From: a virus
IMG/VR virus record: IMGVR_UViG_3300044701_001167
Coordinates: 1 to 39,766 of that record
Length of the DNA: 39,766 nt
Strand: one strand, 5' to 3'
Shown: positions 1-9,153 of the stretch, one piece after another
Position numbering within the stretch: the first letter of the stretch is position 1
Layout: each line of letters opens with the position of its first letter
Notes under the pieces: model-generated
What the model saw: the letters and a program-made list of their open reading frames with translations, nothing else
The model's database searches: none
What the model was told of the DNA's origin: nothing
Position numbers and translations under genes: made by a program

Positions 1-12
1 TGACTCGGATCA

Positions 13-1107
13 TCATGACTGCACTGCGTAAGCGGCCACCACGTCGGCGTTGGTGGTGCCAAACGCGGCGAGGCTGAGGACTGCCACCTTGGAGGCAGCG
101 AGGTTTGCGGGCTTCGTGCCGACGAACTTCCAGTCAGTCGGGAACGTCAAGGTCCGCTGCGTTGCGTCACACACCAGCCGCAGCCGCACTTCCCGCCCAT
201 TGGCCAGGTTGCTGGACAGCAGCTCCAGTGCGCCGGTCAGGCTGATGGTGTTCATCGTCTTGTCGCGGGCCGCGAAGTCCAGCGTCACCTGCGCGGCGTA
301 GGTGATCGTCCCGTAGCCGCTGGCAGGCTGGAGGCCGGCTGCTGAGGTCGTGACGGTGCCGGGGTTGACCTGTGCCCCGGCCTCTATTCCGTCGAGCTTC
401 GTCTTGTCGGCGCTGCTCATCGAGCCCGCAGCGCTGGTCGTCGCCGCAGTGATCGCGACCGTCTGCGTGCCGGCGTCGTAAGTGATCGGCGCCGTGGCTG
501 CTACCACGCCCGCCGGACCCTGCGAGCCGGTTGCCCCCGCTGCACCAGCAGGTCCCTGCGGACCAGTGGCGCCTGCAGGGCCTGCATCACCCTGCGGACC
601 GATTGCACCAGCAGGGCCTTGTGGACCCTGAGCGCCGGTTGCCCCTTGTGGACCCTCAGGGCCTTGCGGGCCTGTTGCGCCTGCAGGTCCAGTGGCACCG
701 GTCGCTCCAGTTGGGCCCTGCGGGCCAACCAATGACGCCAGCCATTGCGACTCCGACCCGACGAAGCCACCAGCGACAGCCACCTGATAGGCGCTGCTGC
801 CGGCTGCTCCAGCTGGTCCCTGTGGGCCCGTTGCTCCTGCTGGCCCCGTTGCCCCTGCAGGTCCTTGTGGACCTTGGGCACCCGCCGCGCCTGCGGGTCC
901 CTGCGGACCAGCCGGGCCAGGGATTCCTGCGCTGGCTGCTAGATACGGCAGATCGTTGTATGCCGTTTCCCCGTCGCCGATCTTTTGCTTCAGCGTGTCA
1001 CTCTCGGTCGCTGGTTCACCTTCCAGCAGCACCGGGTTCAGATCGGCAAGCTCTTCCTCTGTCGCGTACAGAGTGCGGAAACGATAGTTAATCGTCTGCG
1101 TTGTCAT
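13..1107 (-). CDS. Collagen-like phage fibre protein
   Basis: A 364-residue fibre protein. Residues 1-60 look like the short N-terminal domain found on many phage fibres, with an IGDG..AYNDLPY motif. Residues about 62-205 are Gly-X-Y collagen triplets rich in GPQGPAG and GATGPAG, which form trimeric rods. A short motif with [16 protein letters not shown] follows, typical of phage head or tail fibres, and then a C-terminal domain of about 105 residues. Its ATG overlaps the stop of the upstream gene by four bases (ATGA), so it is translated with the head genes. Its place after the capsid and connector genes, rather than after the tail tip, suggests a head fibre. A tail fibre is the alternative. 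The triplets are encoded by highly repetitive DNA. Confidence 0.85.
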   Translation of the reverse strand: MTTQTINYRFRTLYATEEELADLNPVLLEGEPATESDTLKQKIGDGETAYNDLPYLAASAGIPGPAGPQGPAGAAGAQGPQGPAGATGPAGATGPQGPAGAAGSSAYQVAVAGGFVGSESQWLASLVGPQGPTGATGATGPAGATGPQGPEGPQGATGAQGPQGPAGAIGPQGDAGPAGATGPQGPAGAAGATGSQGPAGVVAATAPITYDAGTQTVAITAATTSAAGSMSSADKTKLDGIEAGAQVNPGTVTTSAAGLQPASGYGTITYAAQVTLDFAARDKTMNTISLTGALELLSSNLANGREVRLRLVCDATQRTLTFPTDWKFVGTKPANLAASKVAVLSLAAFGTTNADVVAAYAVQS

Positions 1108-1448
1108 ACCCAGTCACCATTCAATATGATCGTCGTCGGCACTGGGCTTGTGGACTTGGCCAACATCACCACGCAGTAGCGGCCATCACCCACCAGCAGT
1201 GGCGCATGGCGCACTTCATAATTCTCGCCGGCAACAGTCAGGTTGTCACCGAAGTTCAAGGCACCGAACAGGTCTGCACGCAGGTTGTGCAGCGCATACT
1301 CCACGCTCAACACCTGGTCATTCACCACTAGCTCGGTGTTCTGCTCCAATAGTGCTTCACCGGAAACGGCGCCCCAGAGAACTGAGACGCCGCCAAGGTT
1401 CCGGTTGACGGAACGGGCCAGCAGATTGTGACGGCTGGCCCAGCTCAT
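1104..1448 (-). CDS. Putative head-tail connector protein
   Basis: A 114-residue protein of unknown family. It sits between the DUF2190-like protein and the fibre gene, where lambda-like phages carry small head-completion or head-tail joining proteins such as gpFII. It has no membrane segment and its predicted strands are short, which fits a small beta-barrel connector, but I see no diagnostic motif. Its ATG overlaps the upstream stop by one base (TGATG) and its own stop overlaps the next start, so coupled translation is likely. The role is inferred from position and size. Confidence 0.6.
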   Translation of the reverse strand: MSWASRHNLLARSVNRNLGGVSVLWGAVSGEALLEQNTELVVNDQVLSVEYALHNLRADLFGALNFGDNLTVAGENYEVRHAPLLVGDGRYCVVMLAKSTSPVPTTIILNGDWV

Positions 1449-1783
1449 CAGTTCTGGAGTCGAACAGCCACGGTGGTCGCCGCCTGGTTGGCAGCGGCCA
1501 TTGCATGACCCACCAGCTTGCGGGTCCCGCTGCTATCGGTGCCGCTGACAGAGCCAGAGCTGAAATAGACGGGACCGCCAGCAGTGCAGGCATCACCTGC
1601 AGCTGCCGTCAGCTTGGGGAGGGTATAGATGCCCTCCAGTGCAATGTTGCCCTTGGCGCCATTGGCGATGTCAGTCACGGCCACGCCGTGCAGGTTGCCG
1701 AACTGCACCAGATCACCAGAGGCAATAGTCGCCCCAGCGGTGATCTCGATGTAGTCGCCATCACTGAAGATTTGGTTCTTCAT
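1448..1783 (-). CDS. DUF2190-like capsid decoration/stabilisation protein
   Basis: A 111-residue protein starting MKNQIFSDGDYIEI. The N-terminal TAGATIASGDLVQFG stretch, followed by alternating Gly/Ala-rich strands and an ALEGIYTLPK segment, is typical of DUF2190-family phage proteins. These are found directly after the major capsid gene and are thought to decorate or stabilise capsids, often as trimers. Here it lies 37 bp after the capsid fusion gene. The family call rests on pattern and position without a profile search. Confidence 0.75.
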   Translation of the reverse strand: MKNQIFSDGDYIEITAGATIASGDLVQFGNLHGVAVTDIANGAKGNIALEGIYTLPKLTAAAGDACTAGGPVYFSSGSVSGTDSSGTRKLVGHAMAAANQAATTVAVRLQN

Positions 1784-1820
1784 GGAAAGTCTCAGAGAAT
1801 GGGATCAGATCAACCGATGA

Positions 1821-3731
1821 TCAGGCGGTGCCTTCTGCGCGGACGAAGCCGCGGAAGTCAGACAGCGTGCAGCCGAAGTCCATCCGAACCAGCAGCTCAA
1901 CCCCGTCGGGATCGCGCTTCTCGGTCGTGGTGATGGTCGGGCCAGCCTCACCAGCCAGGTAGCCGAAGGTGATCATCTCGACCCGGTTGGGCGAGCTGGT
2001 CAGATACCACACGCTGGTGCTGTCATCATCAAGCCGCGGCTCAACGATCAGCTGCACACCCATCGCGAACGGATTCGGGCCGCTGTTGCCGGTCAAGGCA
2101 GCGGGGGCGTATCCGGTCGGATACAGGAACTGCAGCGCCGTGGTCTCCAGCGTGGTCGGAACCACCAGATAAGCAGGCGCCAGGTTGATCCGGTTATTCG
2201 CCAGATCCTTCTGATTGCGCAGCTTCTGCTTCGCCTTGTCCATCCCACCGATGGTGATGCTGGAGCCGCTGCCGGTAACCGTGTTGTTGTGACCGCTGAC
2301 GAACAGGGCCTGGCCGTCAAGGCTGACCGTGGCACCGTTGGCGCCGGTGGTGATCAGATCCCAGATCAGGTTCGATTCCAGCAGGCGGCAGCCGCGACCC
2401 AGCATCTCGGGCACCCGGCTCAGGGAGTCGAGATCATCATTGATGATCATGGCCCTGGTGACCGTGAGCTTCTTGCCGTAGGTGGCAAGGTTCCACGTGG
2501 ACTTGCCTTCGGTCAGCGTGCCGTGCTTGTACTCGCCACCTTCGAGGATCTGCTCCGGCACCACCTGACCGGCGATCTGCAGATCACTGACCGACTTGAA
2601 GTCAGGCAGGTTGCGTTGACGGGCCAGAGGCCGCCAGGTCTGCGGCTCCTCGGCGTAGGCCGCTAGCAGCGTCTTGTTCGCCACGTTCTCGAACAGCTTC
2701 GGGAAGTCCGAAGTGCTGTGGAACGAACGGGCGACCACCTCGTTCTTCGACATGCCCACGGTGTTGACACCACGGGAGCCGAGATACGCGCGGCACATCT
2801 CCAGCGCCGTCAGGCCGAGGGCCTGCTTGCCAACCTCAGTCGGCTGATCGATCACACCAGCGCGGCGCTCCAGCTCATCGCTGAATGCACGCACCAGGCT
2901 GTCGCCGGAGTCGCGGGTCACCTCCACACGGGCCGGGTGGCCAGCATGGGCAGGTGCACGGCGCTCAGTCTCCAGGCGCATCTCACGCACCACCGCCGTC
3001 AGCGCATCGGTCTGGCTGCGGCCGCGGTTCTCATTGAGGATGCGTTGCACGGTCTCTTCAGGCAGGCGGGCCTCGCTGGCCGCACGCCGCACCGTCAGCT
3101 CCAGGCGCTCATCAGCTGCCGAACGCTGCACATCCTCGCCGGCCGGTTCGGCAGCAACGGGAGCAGCGCAGGCAACCGGTGCCTCAGCAGCGGGCGTGTT
3201 GTCTTCCACCGGGGCGCCCCCGGCCTGATTCTCTTCGGACATCGGGGGTTCTCCCAGATTGTTGTTGTCGCTGCGCATCACCGCTGCCGTGTCCTGCCCT
3301 GCTGCCACCAGGCTGACCAGCTGCGGGGACCAATCGGTCGCCATCAACAGATCGCCTGTTTCTGCCCAGCTGTAGATGCGGGCATCAACGCTGAACCTCG
3401 CGCTTCCCGTCCGCAGACGAGGTAACGCCAGATCCATCGCAGCTGCAGGGCCATCCACAATCACCTTCCCGACGAGCTGATTCGTGCCATCACCGGCACG
3501 CTCCAGGCTCAGATCAGTGACCGCACCCCAGATTGACTCTGACGTGCGCAGGTGGTCATAATCCGCCGGGATCGGTCGTTCCGGCCAGCGGATTGCATCG
3601 GTGGAATGCACCAGCTGGAAACCATCTCCTACATCGGCATCCGATGAGATGACGATCGTCGCAGTGCGACTCTCCTCGTCCCACGTATTTGGCGCAAGCA
3701 GCGCCATCCGTTGGAGTTGACGGTGATCCAT
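1821..3731 (-). CDS. Prohead protease fused to major capsid protein
   Basis: A 636-residue polyprotein. Residues 1-165 resemble the HK97/U35-type prohead serine protease, with a candidate catalytic His60 in the DYDHLRTSESIWG stretch and Ser114 in GSARFSVDARIY. Residues about 165-330 are a charged Ala/Glu/Arg-rich, probably helical linker that could act as the scaffold (delta) domain. Residues about 330-636 look like a major capsid shell, with an ILEGGEYKHGTLTEGK stretch and a long conserved helix in the middle. HK97-like phages usually encode these parts as separate genes. I see no frameshift, no internal stop and no convincing internal start, so processing by self-cleavage is expected. Portal lies upstream and the DUF2190-like protein downstream. 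Confidence 0.85.
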   Translation of the reverse strand: MDHRQLQRMALLAPNTWDEESRTATIVISSDADVGDGFQLVHSTDAIRWPERPIPADYDHLRTSESIWGAVTDLSLERAGDGTNQLVGKVIVDGPAAAMDLALPRLRTGSARFSVDARIYSWAETGDLLMATDWSPQLVSLVAAGQDTAAVMRSDNNNLGEPPMSEENQAGGAPVEDNTPAAEAPVACAAPVAAEPAGEDVQRSAADERLELTVRRAASEARLPEETVQRILNENRGRSQTDALTAVVREMRLETERRAPAHAGHPARVEVTRDSGDSLVRAFSDELERRAGVIDQPTEVGKQALGLTALEMCRAYLGSRGVNTVGMSKNEVVARSFHSTSDFPKLFENVANKTLLAAYAEEPQTWRPLARQRNLPDFKSVSDLQIAGQVVPEQILEGGEYKHGTLTEGKSTWNLATYGKKLTVTRAMIINDDLDSLSRVPEMLGRGCRLLESNLIWDLITTGANGATVSLDGQALFVSGHNNTVTGSGSSITIGGMDKAKQKLRNQKDLANNRINLAPAYLVVPTTLETTALQFLYPTGYAPAALTGNSGPNPFAMGVQLIVEPRLDDDSTSVWYLTSSPNRVEMITFGYLAGEAGPTITTTEKRDPDGVELLVRMDFGCTLSDFRGFVRAEGTA

Positions 3732-3739
3732 AGCTCAGG

Positions 3740-5185
3740 CTACGGATTGGCGTCAGGCTGATCCTCCATCATTTGCTGCACCATCTGCGCCTGTCCCGCC
3801 AGGCTCACCCTTGCCACATCCACATCCAGCACCAGGCCGGCGGCCCTGGCGCGCTTCATGTCGGCGCCGAGCTCTGCGATCACCGTCTCCGGCACGTACC
3901 CCAGCATCCGCTGGATCTCGCTCAGGCTCATGAAGCCCGCGCGGACGGCGTTCACATAGGCCGGGATCTCGCGGGCTGGATCCACAAGCCATGTGATCGG
4001 CGGCGTCCACTCGAACCGTGACGCCACCCGGCCACCGCCGATCACCGCCGCAGTCTCGCGATACCACGCCGCGACCGGGTTCAGCAGCTGCGGGATCATG
4101 ATCCCCCACCGCCAGCGGGCCACCGCACGACGCATCTCCATCCAACCCATCCGGCCACTGGAGAAGTTGACGTTCCCCAAGTCGCCGGTCAGCGCTTCGT
4201 ACGTGATCTCGTACGCCTGCGCGATGCTCAGCAGGTGGAACTTCTGGTTTGACACGTAGTCGCCTGACGTGGGCGGCTGCGCGAAGGTGATCGACTTGCC
4301 AGGTGGCAGCTGCTCGATGACGCCAGGCTCCAGCGTGTCCAGCAGCTCGGTGCCGGCCGTCAACGCATCAGCGTCTGCATCGGTCACAAACGCCATGAAG
4401 CATGCCGCCAGCTTGTCCTTCAGCAGCTGCGCTGCATCGCGATCGCTGACGTCCCGGAGCTTCAGCAGGGCCGCCACACCAAACGGCACGCCGGTGGCCT
4501 GGCCAGGACGGCGCACGTCATACACGTGGCAGATCTCCTCCCGCGGCACAAAGTCCGACTGCTGGATCGACTGCGCCGTCCAGTCAGACTCGCCAGGGTG
4601 AGCACGCCGCAGCCAGTAGCCCTCCAGCTTGCCGTTCTCGGCGTACTGCTTGCCGAAGCGGATCCTGGCGCCGTCGTCCTTGCTGAAGTCCAGGTGATCA
4701 GGTTCCAGAAGCTGTAACTGCAGCGGCATCAGACCACGCGCCAGCAGGCTCTCATCCATCCGGCGCCGCACCAGGCAGCTGCCGCGCACCGCCACCGTTC
4801 GGGCAATCAGTGATTGCAGCCCGTAGAAGTTGTGCTGTCCGCTCCAGTCGCAGTCGGTGCCTTCCGCCCATTCCCGGAACCCATCAGCGAATCGGCGCGA
4901 CGCACCCACCGGTGCACCAATGATCCCGTCCCCTACCCAGTTGTTGCAGACGACCGCGATCGCCTTTGATGCCCACGGGTCAGAGTCCACCAGATCCTGA
5001 TGCCTGGCGATGATCCGCTGCAACGCCAGCCTGAGATCAGCGTTCGGACCTTTGTTGGTGGCAAACCAGTTATCGGTTCTGCGCGATTGCTTGGCCGCCT
5101 CAAAGGCGCGGAGGTGTTCGATCGCCAGCTGCTTCTTCGCCTCCTGCAGCCGCAACTCCAGCTGTTCCGCACGCTTCCCCATCAC
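3740..5185 (-). CDS. Portal protein, lambda gpB family
   Basis: A 481-residue portal, the dodecameric ring at the capsid vertex through which DNA is packaged and ejected. Family features include the N-terminal DLRLALQRIIARHQDLVDSD segment, the conserved DP-WASKAI helix, and a C-terminal region with NFSSGRMGWMEMRRAVARW and WTPPITWLVDP, all typical of lambda-family portals. The length is close to the usual 480-530. The reading frame opens with GTG (5185, stop overlap GTGA) followed at once by ATG (5182, overlap TGATG). Either start is possible and both couple it to the upstream gpW-like gene. It is nine bases upstream of the protease-capsid gene. Confidence 0.93.
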   Translation of the reverse strand: MMGKRAEQLELRLQEAKKQLAIEHLRAFEAAKQSRRTDNWFATNKGPNADLRLALQRIIARHQDLVDSDPWASKAIAVVCNNWVGDGIIGAPVGASRRFADGFREWAEGTDCDWSGQHNFYGLQSLIARTVAVRGSCLVRRRMDESLLARGLMPLQLQLLEPDHLDFSKDDGARIRFGKQYAENGKLEGYWLRRAHPGESDWTAQSIQQSDFVPREEICHVYDVRRPGQATGVPFGVAALLKLRDVSDRDAAQLLKDKLAACFMAFVTDADADALTAGTELLDTLEPGVIEQLPPGKSITFAQPPTSGDYVSNQKFHLLSIAQAYEITYEALTGDLGNVNFSSGRMGWMEMRRAVARWRWGIMIPQLLNPVAAWYRETAAVIGGGRVASRFEWTPPITWLVDPAREIPAYVNAVRAGFMSLSEIQRMLGYVPETVIAELGADMKRARAAGLVLDVDVARVSLAGQAQMVQQMMEDQPDANP

Positions 5186-5382
5186 GCCCTCCGGTGCGAC
5201 AGGTAGATCCGCCGTGGGATCGTCGGTTCCGCTTCCAGCTCGGCCGACATGATCGCCTCCAGCCGGCGCATCTCGGCGAGGCTTCGATACTCAACCATGC
5301 GGCCGTTTGCGCTGACTTTCGTCACGCCTTCGGCGATCGCCGCGCGAAGATCCGTCAGCTGCTGGGCGGTGTATCGGCTCAT
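5182..5382 (-). CDS. gpW-like head-tail joining protein
   Basis: A 66-residue protein. The N-terminal helix YTAQQLTDLRAAIAEGV, the short hairpin KVSANGRMVEYRS and the second helix LAEMRRLEAIMSAELEAE match the alpha-beta-beta-alpha fold of lambda gpW, a 68-residue connector needed to stabilise packaged DNA and attach tails. Its position between large terminase and portal is the lambda position. The size match is close, so confidence is high despite the short length. Confidence 0.88.
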   Translation of the reverse strand: MSRYTAQQLTDLRAAIAEGVTKVSANGRMVEYRSLAEMRRLEAIMSAELEAEPTIPRRIYLSHRRA

Positions 5383-5397
5383 AGGCCAGGCTACGCG

Positions 5398-7293
5398 TCA
5401 CTTCAGCCAGCTCCCCCGGCGACGCTTTATCGGGGCCTGCGGTGGCTCATCAGCCGGCAGCCCAACCGACAGCGCGGCCGCAATCTGATCCCACATCGTC
5501 GCCCGGTTGTACTTCCTGGTCACCAGCTGCAGCGCCGCGTAGGCGTAGCGGGTACAGTCGCCGCCCTCGTCCCTGGCACCAGGTGGTAGCACCCAGTGGT
5601 AGCTGACCTGGCCCTTGTCGCGCCGCGGCATCCGCTTCCACGGGAACAGCTCATCAAGGAACTGATCCGTCGCTGCCATGCCGAAGTGCAAGTAGCCCGG
5701 CCCCGGCTGCTCATTGCGCAGGCGGCCCTGCAGGTGGTTCACGCTGGCGTCATACCCCACCGGATACAGCAGCACGCCCCGCTTCGTCACCGCCTGATTC
5801 TTCCGGTTCACATCCACCGGCACGCCGCGGCCGATCAGCGGCTTGCCCTTCTGGTGCGCACCTTTCATTGGCACCCACCGCGCCGATCGCGTGCGGCACC
5901 ACTCGCGCACCTCCTGCGTCGCGATGCCGCCATCGTCAATCCCGCCCATCCGCATCGTGAGCATCACGCCGTCGTCGCGGCGCCACTTGGTATCTGCCAC
6001 CTGGTCCAGCTGATCCAACGTCTCGGTCTGCTGCGGGTCGCCGTCGATCTCAAAGTGGCCCAGGTGCCACGCTTCCTCGCCGCGGCCCCAGCCCCAGAAC
6101 GTCACCACCAATCGTTCGCCCACGGTGCCGCCGCCACCCTGCACATCGACGCCGGCGGTGATGATCAGCACGCCCTCCGGCACCGATCCCACCGGATACC
6201 CATTGCCGGCTGCTTCGTCCTGCCGGCGCTTTGCCAGGCCATCACCGGTCAGCTTGCCGGCCAGCGTGTCCTCCCACGGCAGACCCAGGACGGTGTTGTG
6301 AAACGTCTGCATCGCATCAGGATCGCCGCGACGCATCGCCTCCAGCGCTTCCTGGTGCTCACGCACCAGCACCGCCCAATCTGCCGCCGGGCTGTAGCTG
6401 TAGGCCGCCCACAGGTGGTAGCTCCGCAAGCCTGGCTGCTGGCTTTCAGCCGTTGCCCTCCACTCCCCGCGCTCCACCATCCAACGTTTCTTGCTGTGCG
6501 GGATCAGCTCCGCACAATGCGCGCACTCATACGAGCCGGCATCGTCGCCGTCCTTCCGCATCTGCTCCCATCGCAGCACCTGGTACTCCTGGCAGAACGG
6601 ACATGGCACGAAGTACCGGCGCTGATCACCACGCAGGAACCATTCGTGGGTCTTGTCGTTTGGAAAGATCGGCGTGCCACCGATCGCGATCTTCCGATCC
6701 CAGTAGTAGTCCGCCCGGTTGCGGCCCAGCTTGATCTGATCGCCTTCGTCAATCCGTCGATACGCGCTCGGCTCATCGAACAGCACCACCTTGCGGCTCT
6801 TGCGCCGAAACGCCCGGCCACTGGCGGCGTTCACCACGTCGATCAGCCCACCATTCGTCAGCTGCTTCAGCAGGATCGTATTGCTGGCGGTGTTCCTCGC
6901 CTTGGCTTCTGAGATCAGCCCGCGCAGCACCGGCGTGTCCTCGAACAGCGGCTTGATCTCCTCCTTGCTGTAGCCCTCCGCGTCTTCCTTCACCGGCTGC
7001 ACGATCATGATCTCGCACGGGTCCTGGTGGCTGAAGTACTGCACCACCACCCCCAGGCACTTTGTCCAGCCCACCCGCGCCGACTTCATGCAGGCCACGA
7101 TCTCCACGCCTGGTGTCGTGAAGCAGTCGAGCAGCTCGCGTTGATACGGCAGCGTTCGCCAGCGACCCTTCTCTGCAGCGCTGCCGGTCATCACCGCGAA
7201 CTCGTCCGCGTACTCGCTGAGCTTCAGTCGCGGCGGTGGCTTGAAGCCCCCGAGGATTCGCCGCGTCAATGCCACCGGATCAGACTCGATCAC
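5398..7293 (-). CDS. terL: Terminase large subunit (GpA type)
   Basis: A 631-residue packaging ATPase and nuclease. The ATPase domain has a Walker A-like CMKSARVGWTK at 68-78 and a Walker B VVLFDEPSAY at 169-178. A Cys4 cluster (231, 234, 257, 260) is typical of the lambda GpA family. The nuclease part begins near 380 with a GVDVQ strand whose Asp383 is a likely metal ligand. The length matches lambda gpA (641). It starts with GTG at 7293, overlapping the small-terminase stop as GTGA. The gpW-like and portal genes follow. GpA-type terminases usually act at cos sites, which suggests cohesive ends, although none was identified. Confidence 0.95.
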   Translation of the reverse strand: MIESDPVALTRRILGGFKPPPRLKLSEYADEFAVMTGSAAEKGRWRTLPYQRELLDCFTTPGVEIVACMKSARVGWTKCLGVVVQYFSHQDPCEIMIVQPVKEDAEGYSKEEIKPLFEDTPVLRGLISEAKARNTASNTILLKQLTNGGLIDVVNAASGRAFRRKSRKVVLFDEPSAYRRIDEGDQIKLGRNRADYYWDRKIAIGGTPIFPNDKTHEWFLRGDQRRYFVPCPFCQEYQVLRWEQMRKDGDDAGSYECAHCAELIPHSKKRWMVERGEWRATAESQQPGLRSYHLWAAYSYSPAADWAVLVREHQEALEAMRRGDPDAMQTFHNTVLGLPWEDTLAGKLTGDGLAKRRQDEAAGNGYPVGSVPEGVLIITAGVDVQGGGGTVGERLVVTFWGWGRGEEAWHLGHFEIDGDPQQTETLDQLDQVADTKWRRDDGVMLTMRMGGIDDGGIATQEVREWCRTRSARWVPMKGAHQKGKPLIGRGVPVDVNRKNQAVTKRGVLLYPVGYDASVNHLQGRLRNEQPGPGYLHFGMAATDQFLDELFPWKRMPRRDKGQVSYHWVLPPGARDEGGDCTRYAYAALQLVTRKYNRATMWDQIAAALSVGLPADEPPQAPIKRRRGSWLK

Positions 7294-7856
7294 GCCGCCA
7301 CCTCCATCGCCGCCAGTTCCTCCAGCGCTTCGCGCAGCAGGTCGCGGATCAGCTCCACCTCATCCGTCGTCAGGTGCGGGATCTGCTGCTTCGCCCTGCT
7401 CGGCACACCCAGCACCTTCGTGCGGGCCATGTTCACCGCCTTGCCGGTGGCCGTCTCCACGTCTTCACGACGTAGCAGCTGGCCTTCCTGCGTCTTGCGC
7501 TGCAGCTCCAGCAGGTTCGCCTTCTCATACTCCGACCTGGCGCGGCTGATCGTGTACTCCGGTAGTTCCTCCGGCCGATCAGCAGGCAGCTGTGCTGGTG
7601 TCGTTGTCGCAGCCCTAGGCGATTCTCGCTTCTGCGTCGGCTGCTGTGCCTCTGCCTGGTGCGGCGCCACCTTGGCCAGGTATTCAGCCACCAGCAGATC
7701 GCCGTCGACGCGCAATGGCTTCTGCTGCAGCACGCAGGGACTTCCCGCCAGCGCTCCACGCTCACAGAGCTTGTCAAGGTTTTGTCTGGTGCAACGTCGG
7801 CCGGTGGCGGATTGAATGAGCTCTGCCCCGGCCTTTGCATTCAGCGGTGTTGCCAT
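7290..7856 (-). CDS. terS: Terminase small subunit, Nu1-like
   Basis: A 188-residue protein directly upstream of and overlapping the large terminase gene. The N-terminus (residues about 4-55) resembles a helix-turn-helix of the Nu1 type: NAKAGAELIQSATGRRCTRQNLDKLCERG. A Pro/Ala/Gln-rich linker follows, and then a long helical C-terminal region from about residue 98, with EYEKANLLELQRKTQEGQLLRREDVE. That ISRARSEYEKANLLELQ motif is common in small terminases and mediates oligomerisation and binding to the large subunit. The role is DNA recognition for packaging. Confidence 0.87.
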   Translation of the reverse strand: MATPLNAKAGAELIQSATGRRCTRQNLDKLCERGALAGSPCVLQQKPLRVDGDLLVAEYLAKVAPHQAEAQQPTQKRESPRAATTTPAQLPADRPEELPEYTISRARSEYEKANLLELQRKTQEGQLLRREDVETATGKAVNMARTKVLGVPSRAKQQIPHLTTDEVELIRDLLREALEELAAMEVAA

Positions 7857-7882
7857 GCAACCACCCTATGCAACCGGTTGCA

Positions 7883-8920
7883 TCACAGCAGAGCCAGCTG
7901 GCCAACCGAGCCGCGATCCCAGCCCAGCACTCGGCAAATCTTCCGCCAACGCTTCTCACTGAACTGCGGCTGCGCGCGATACCAACGCTCCACTTCGTGC
8001 TCACGCTTGCTGTAGTTGCACGCCTGGCACGCCGGCACGATGTTGCCGATCGCGTGCGTGCCACCCTTGCTGATCGGCACCACGTGCTCAATCTGCATGT
8101 CGCCAGCCGCTCCGCAGTAGGCGCAGCAGTTGTCGAACTGCGCAAACCTTGCGCGAATGACGCGCGGCTTGATCTGATGCGCTGTTTGCTGGCGCAGCAA
8201 TGCCTTTCGACGCTTGGACTTTTGGCGGACATACAGGCGCAGATCAGGATTGATCTGATACTGCAGCCACCAGCTAGCACGGTCCCATTGCTTGTCGTGC
8301 TCGCGCTTGGCTTCAGGATGCTCGCGCCAGTAGCGGCGCTGCTCGTCCATGACTAGGCGGGCGACGCTCGGGCAGCGGCCGGCGGCGCGGATGGCATTAC
8401 GCAGCAGAGCCTGACTTTGATCGCCCTTGGGCATGGCACCGTTAAGACGCAGTGGAAGTGTGCCTTTGGCTGTCAGCCCTTGCTCTCTGAGCTTTTCACG
8501 CACCATGCGCTTGTAGAGACGTCTGCGCTCTGCAGTCGGTAGCCCTCTTAGCTCAGGATGCCACCGGCGATCAGTTATTTGCCTTTGCTCTGATTGCTTG
8601 CGTTTTCGCAGCTTTTCACACTCAACACACTTGCCCCACCGCCTAAGACTTACGTCGCATCCTTCCCACTTATGGCCTTCTTTGCATAGCCTTCCAAGCG
8701 CTTGACTGGCAGGCCAGCCCATTGCTTGGTAATCGAGAAACGAAAGCAACCAATCAGAATGCTTCTTTCTTAAGCAGCCCATGCAGTGATTAACAGTTCT
8801 GCCTCTTTTGTCCTTGTAAACGCTTCTTAGGCTTTGCTGTGTTCCAGGCCATGCGTGGCTGCGCTTGCAAAGCGTTCCAAGGTAGAACCGCTCTGGATCG
8901 AACGAGTACCGTAGTTCCAT
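7883..8920 (-). CDS. HNH endonuclease with two zinc modules
   Basis: A 345-residue nuclease. The C-terminal HNH domain has CCAYCG (first Cys pair), the IEHVVPISKGG histidine strand and CQACNYSK (second Cys pair) ending in NYSKREHE. The N-terminal third carries two similar modules, LGTLCKRSHAW..C..C and LGRLCKEGHKW..C..C, likely zinc-binding DNA-contact units. The middle is strongly basic and helical. HNH nucleases next to terminase genes often assist genome cleavage during packaging. The extra DNA-binding modules also fit a homing endonuclease. The first two thirds of the gene are visibly richer in A+T than the neighbouring genes, which suggests acquisition. It lies between the gpZ-like gene and the small terminase. 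Confidence 0.88.
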   Translation of the reverse strand: MELRYSFDPERFYLGTLCKRSHAWPGTQQSLRSVYKDKRGRTVNHCMGCLRKKHSDWLLSFLDYQAMGWPASQALGRLCKEGHKWEGCDVSLRRWGKCVECEKLRKRKQSEQRQITDRRWHPELRGLPTAERRRLYKRMVREKLREQGLTAKGTLPLRLNGAMPKGDQSQALLRNAIRAAGRCPSVARLVMDEQRRYWREHPEAKREHDKQWDRASWWLQYQINPDLRLYVRQKSKRRKALLRQQTAHQIKPRVIRARFAQFDNCCAYCGAAGDMQIEHVVPISKGGTHAIGNIVPACQACNYSKREHEVERWYRAQPQFSEKRWRKICRVLGWDRGSVGQLALL

Positions 8921-9153
8921 CGGCCTGTGACAGCAGGTTGATCACGGGTCGGGAGTTCGCAGCTCGCCGGCCCAACCACAAGCCTAGCCCCTCAGCCCTG
9001 TGAGCATGAGGGCAACCTTGCCGGAAGACGAAATCATCAGGTTTTCTGAGCGCATTGGCTCCGGCACTTACTGGGGGCCAGGCAGGACCCGCTGCCTGTG
9101 GAAAACCCCGCCCCGCCGGCCGAGATCGACTGCGCCGCAATGGATCTCAGCAA

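Noticed and set aside
531-1091. Long open frames opposite and alongside the collagen-like gene
   Set aside because: They are by-products of the GC-rich triplet repeats: biased composition, no domain pattern, no fit with neighbouring gene strands.
5596-6912. 438-codon plus-strand frame opposite the large terminase
   Set aside because: His/Arg/Pro-rich shadow typical of high-GC antisense frames; the terminase frame shows clear motifs.
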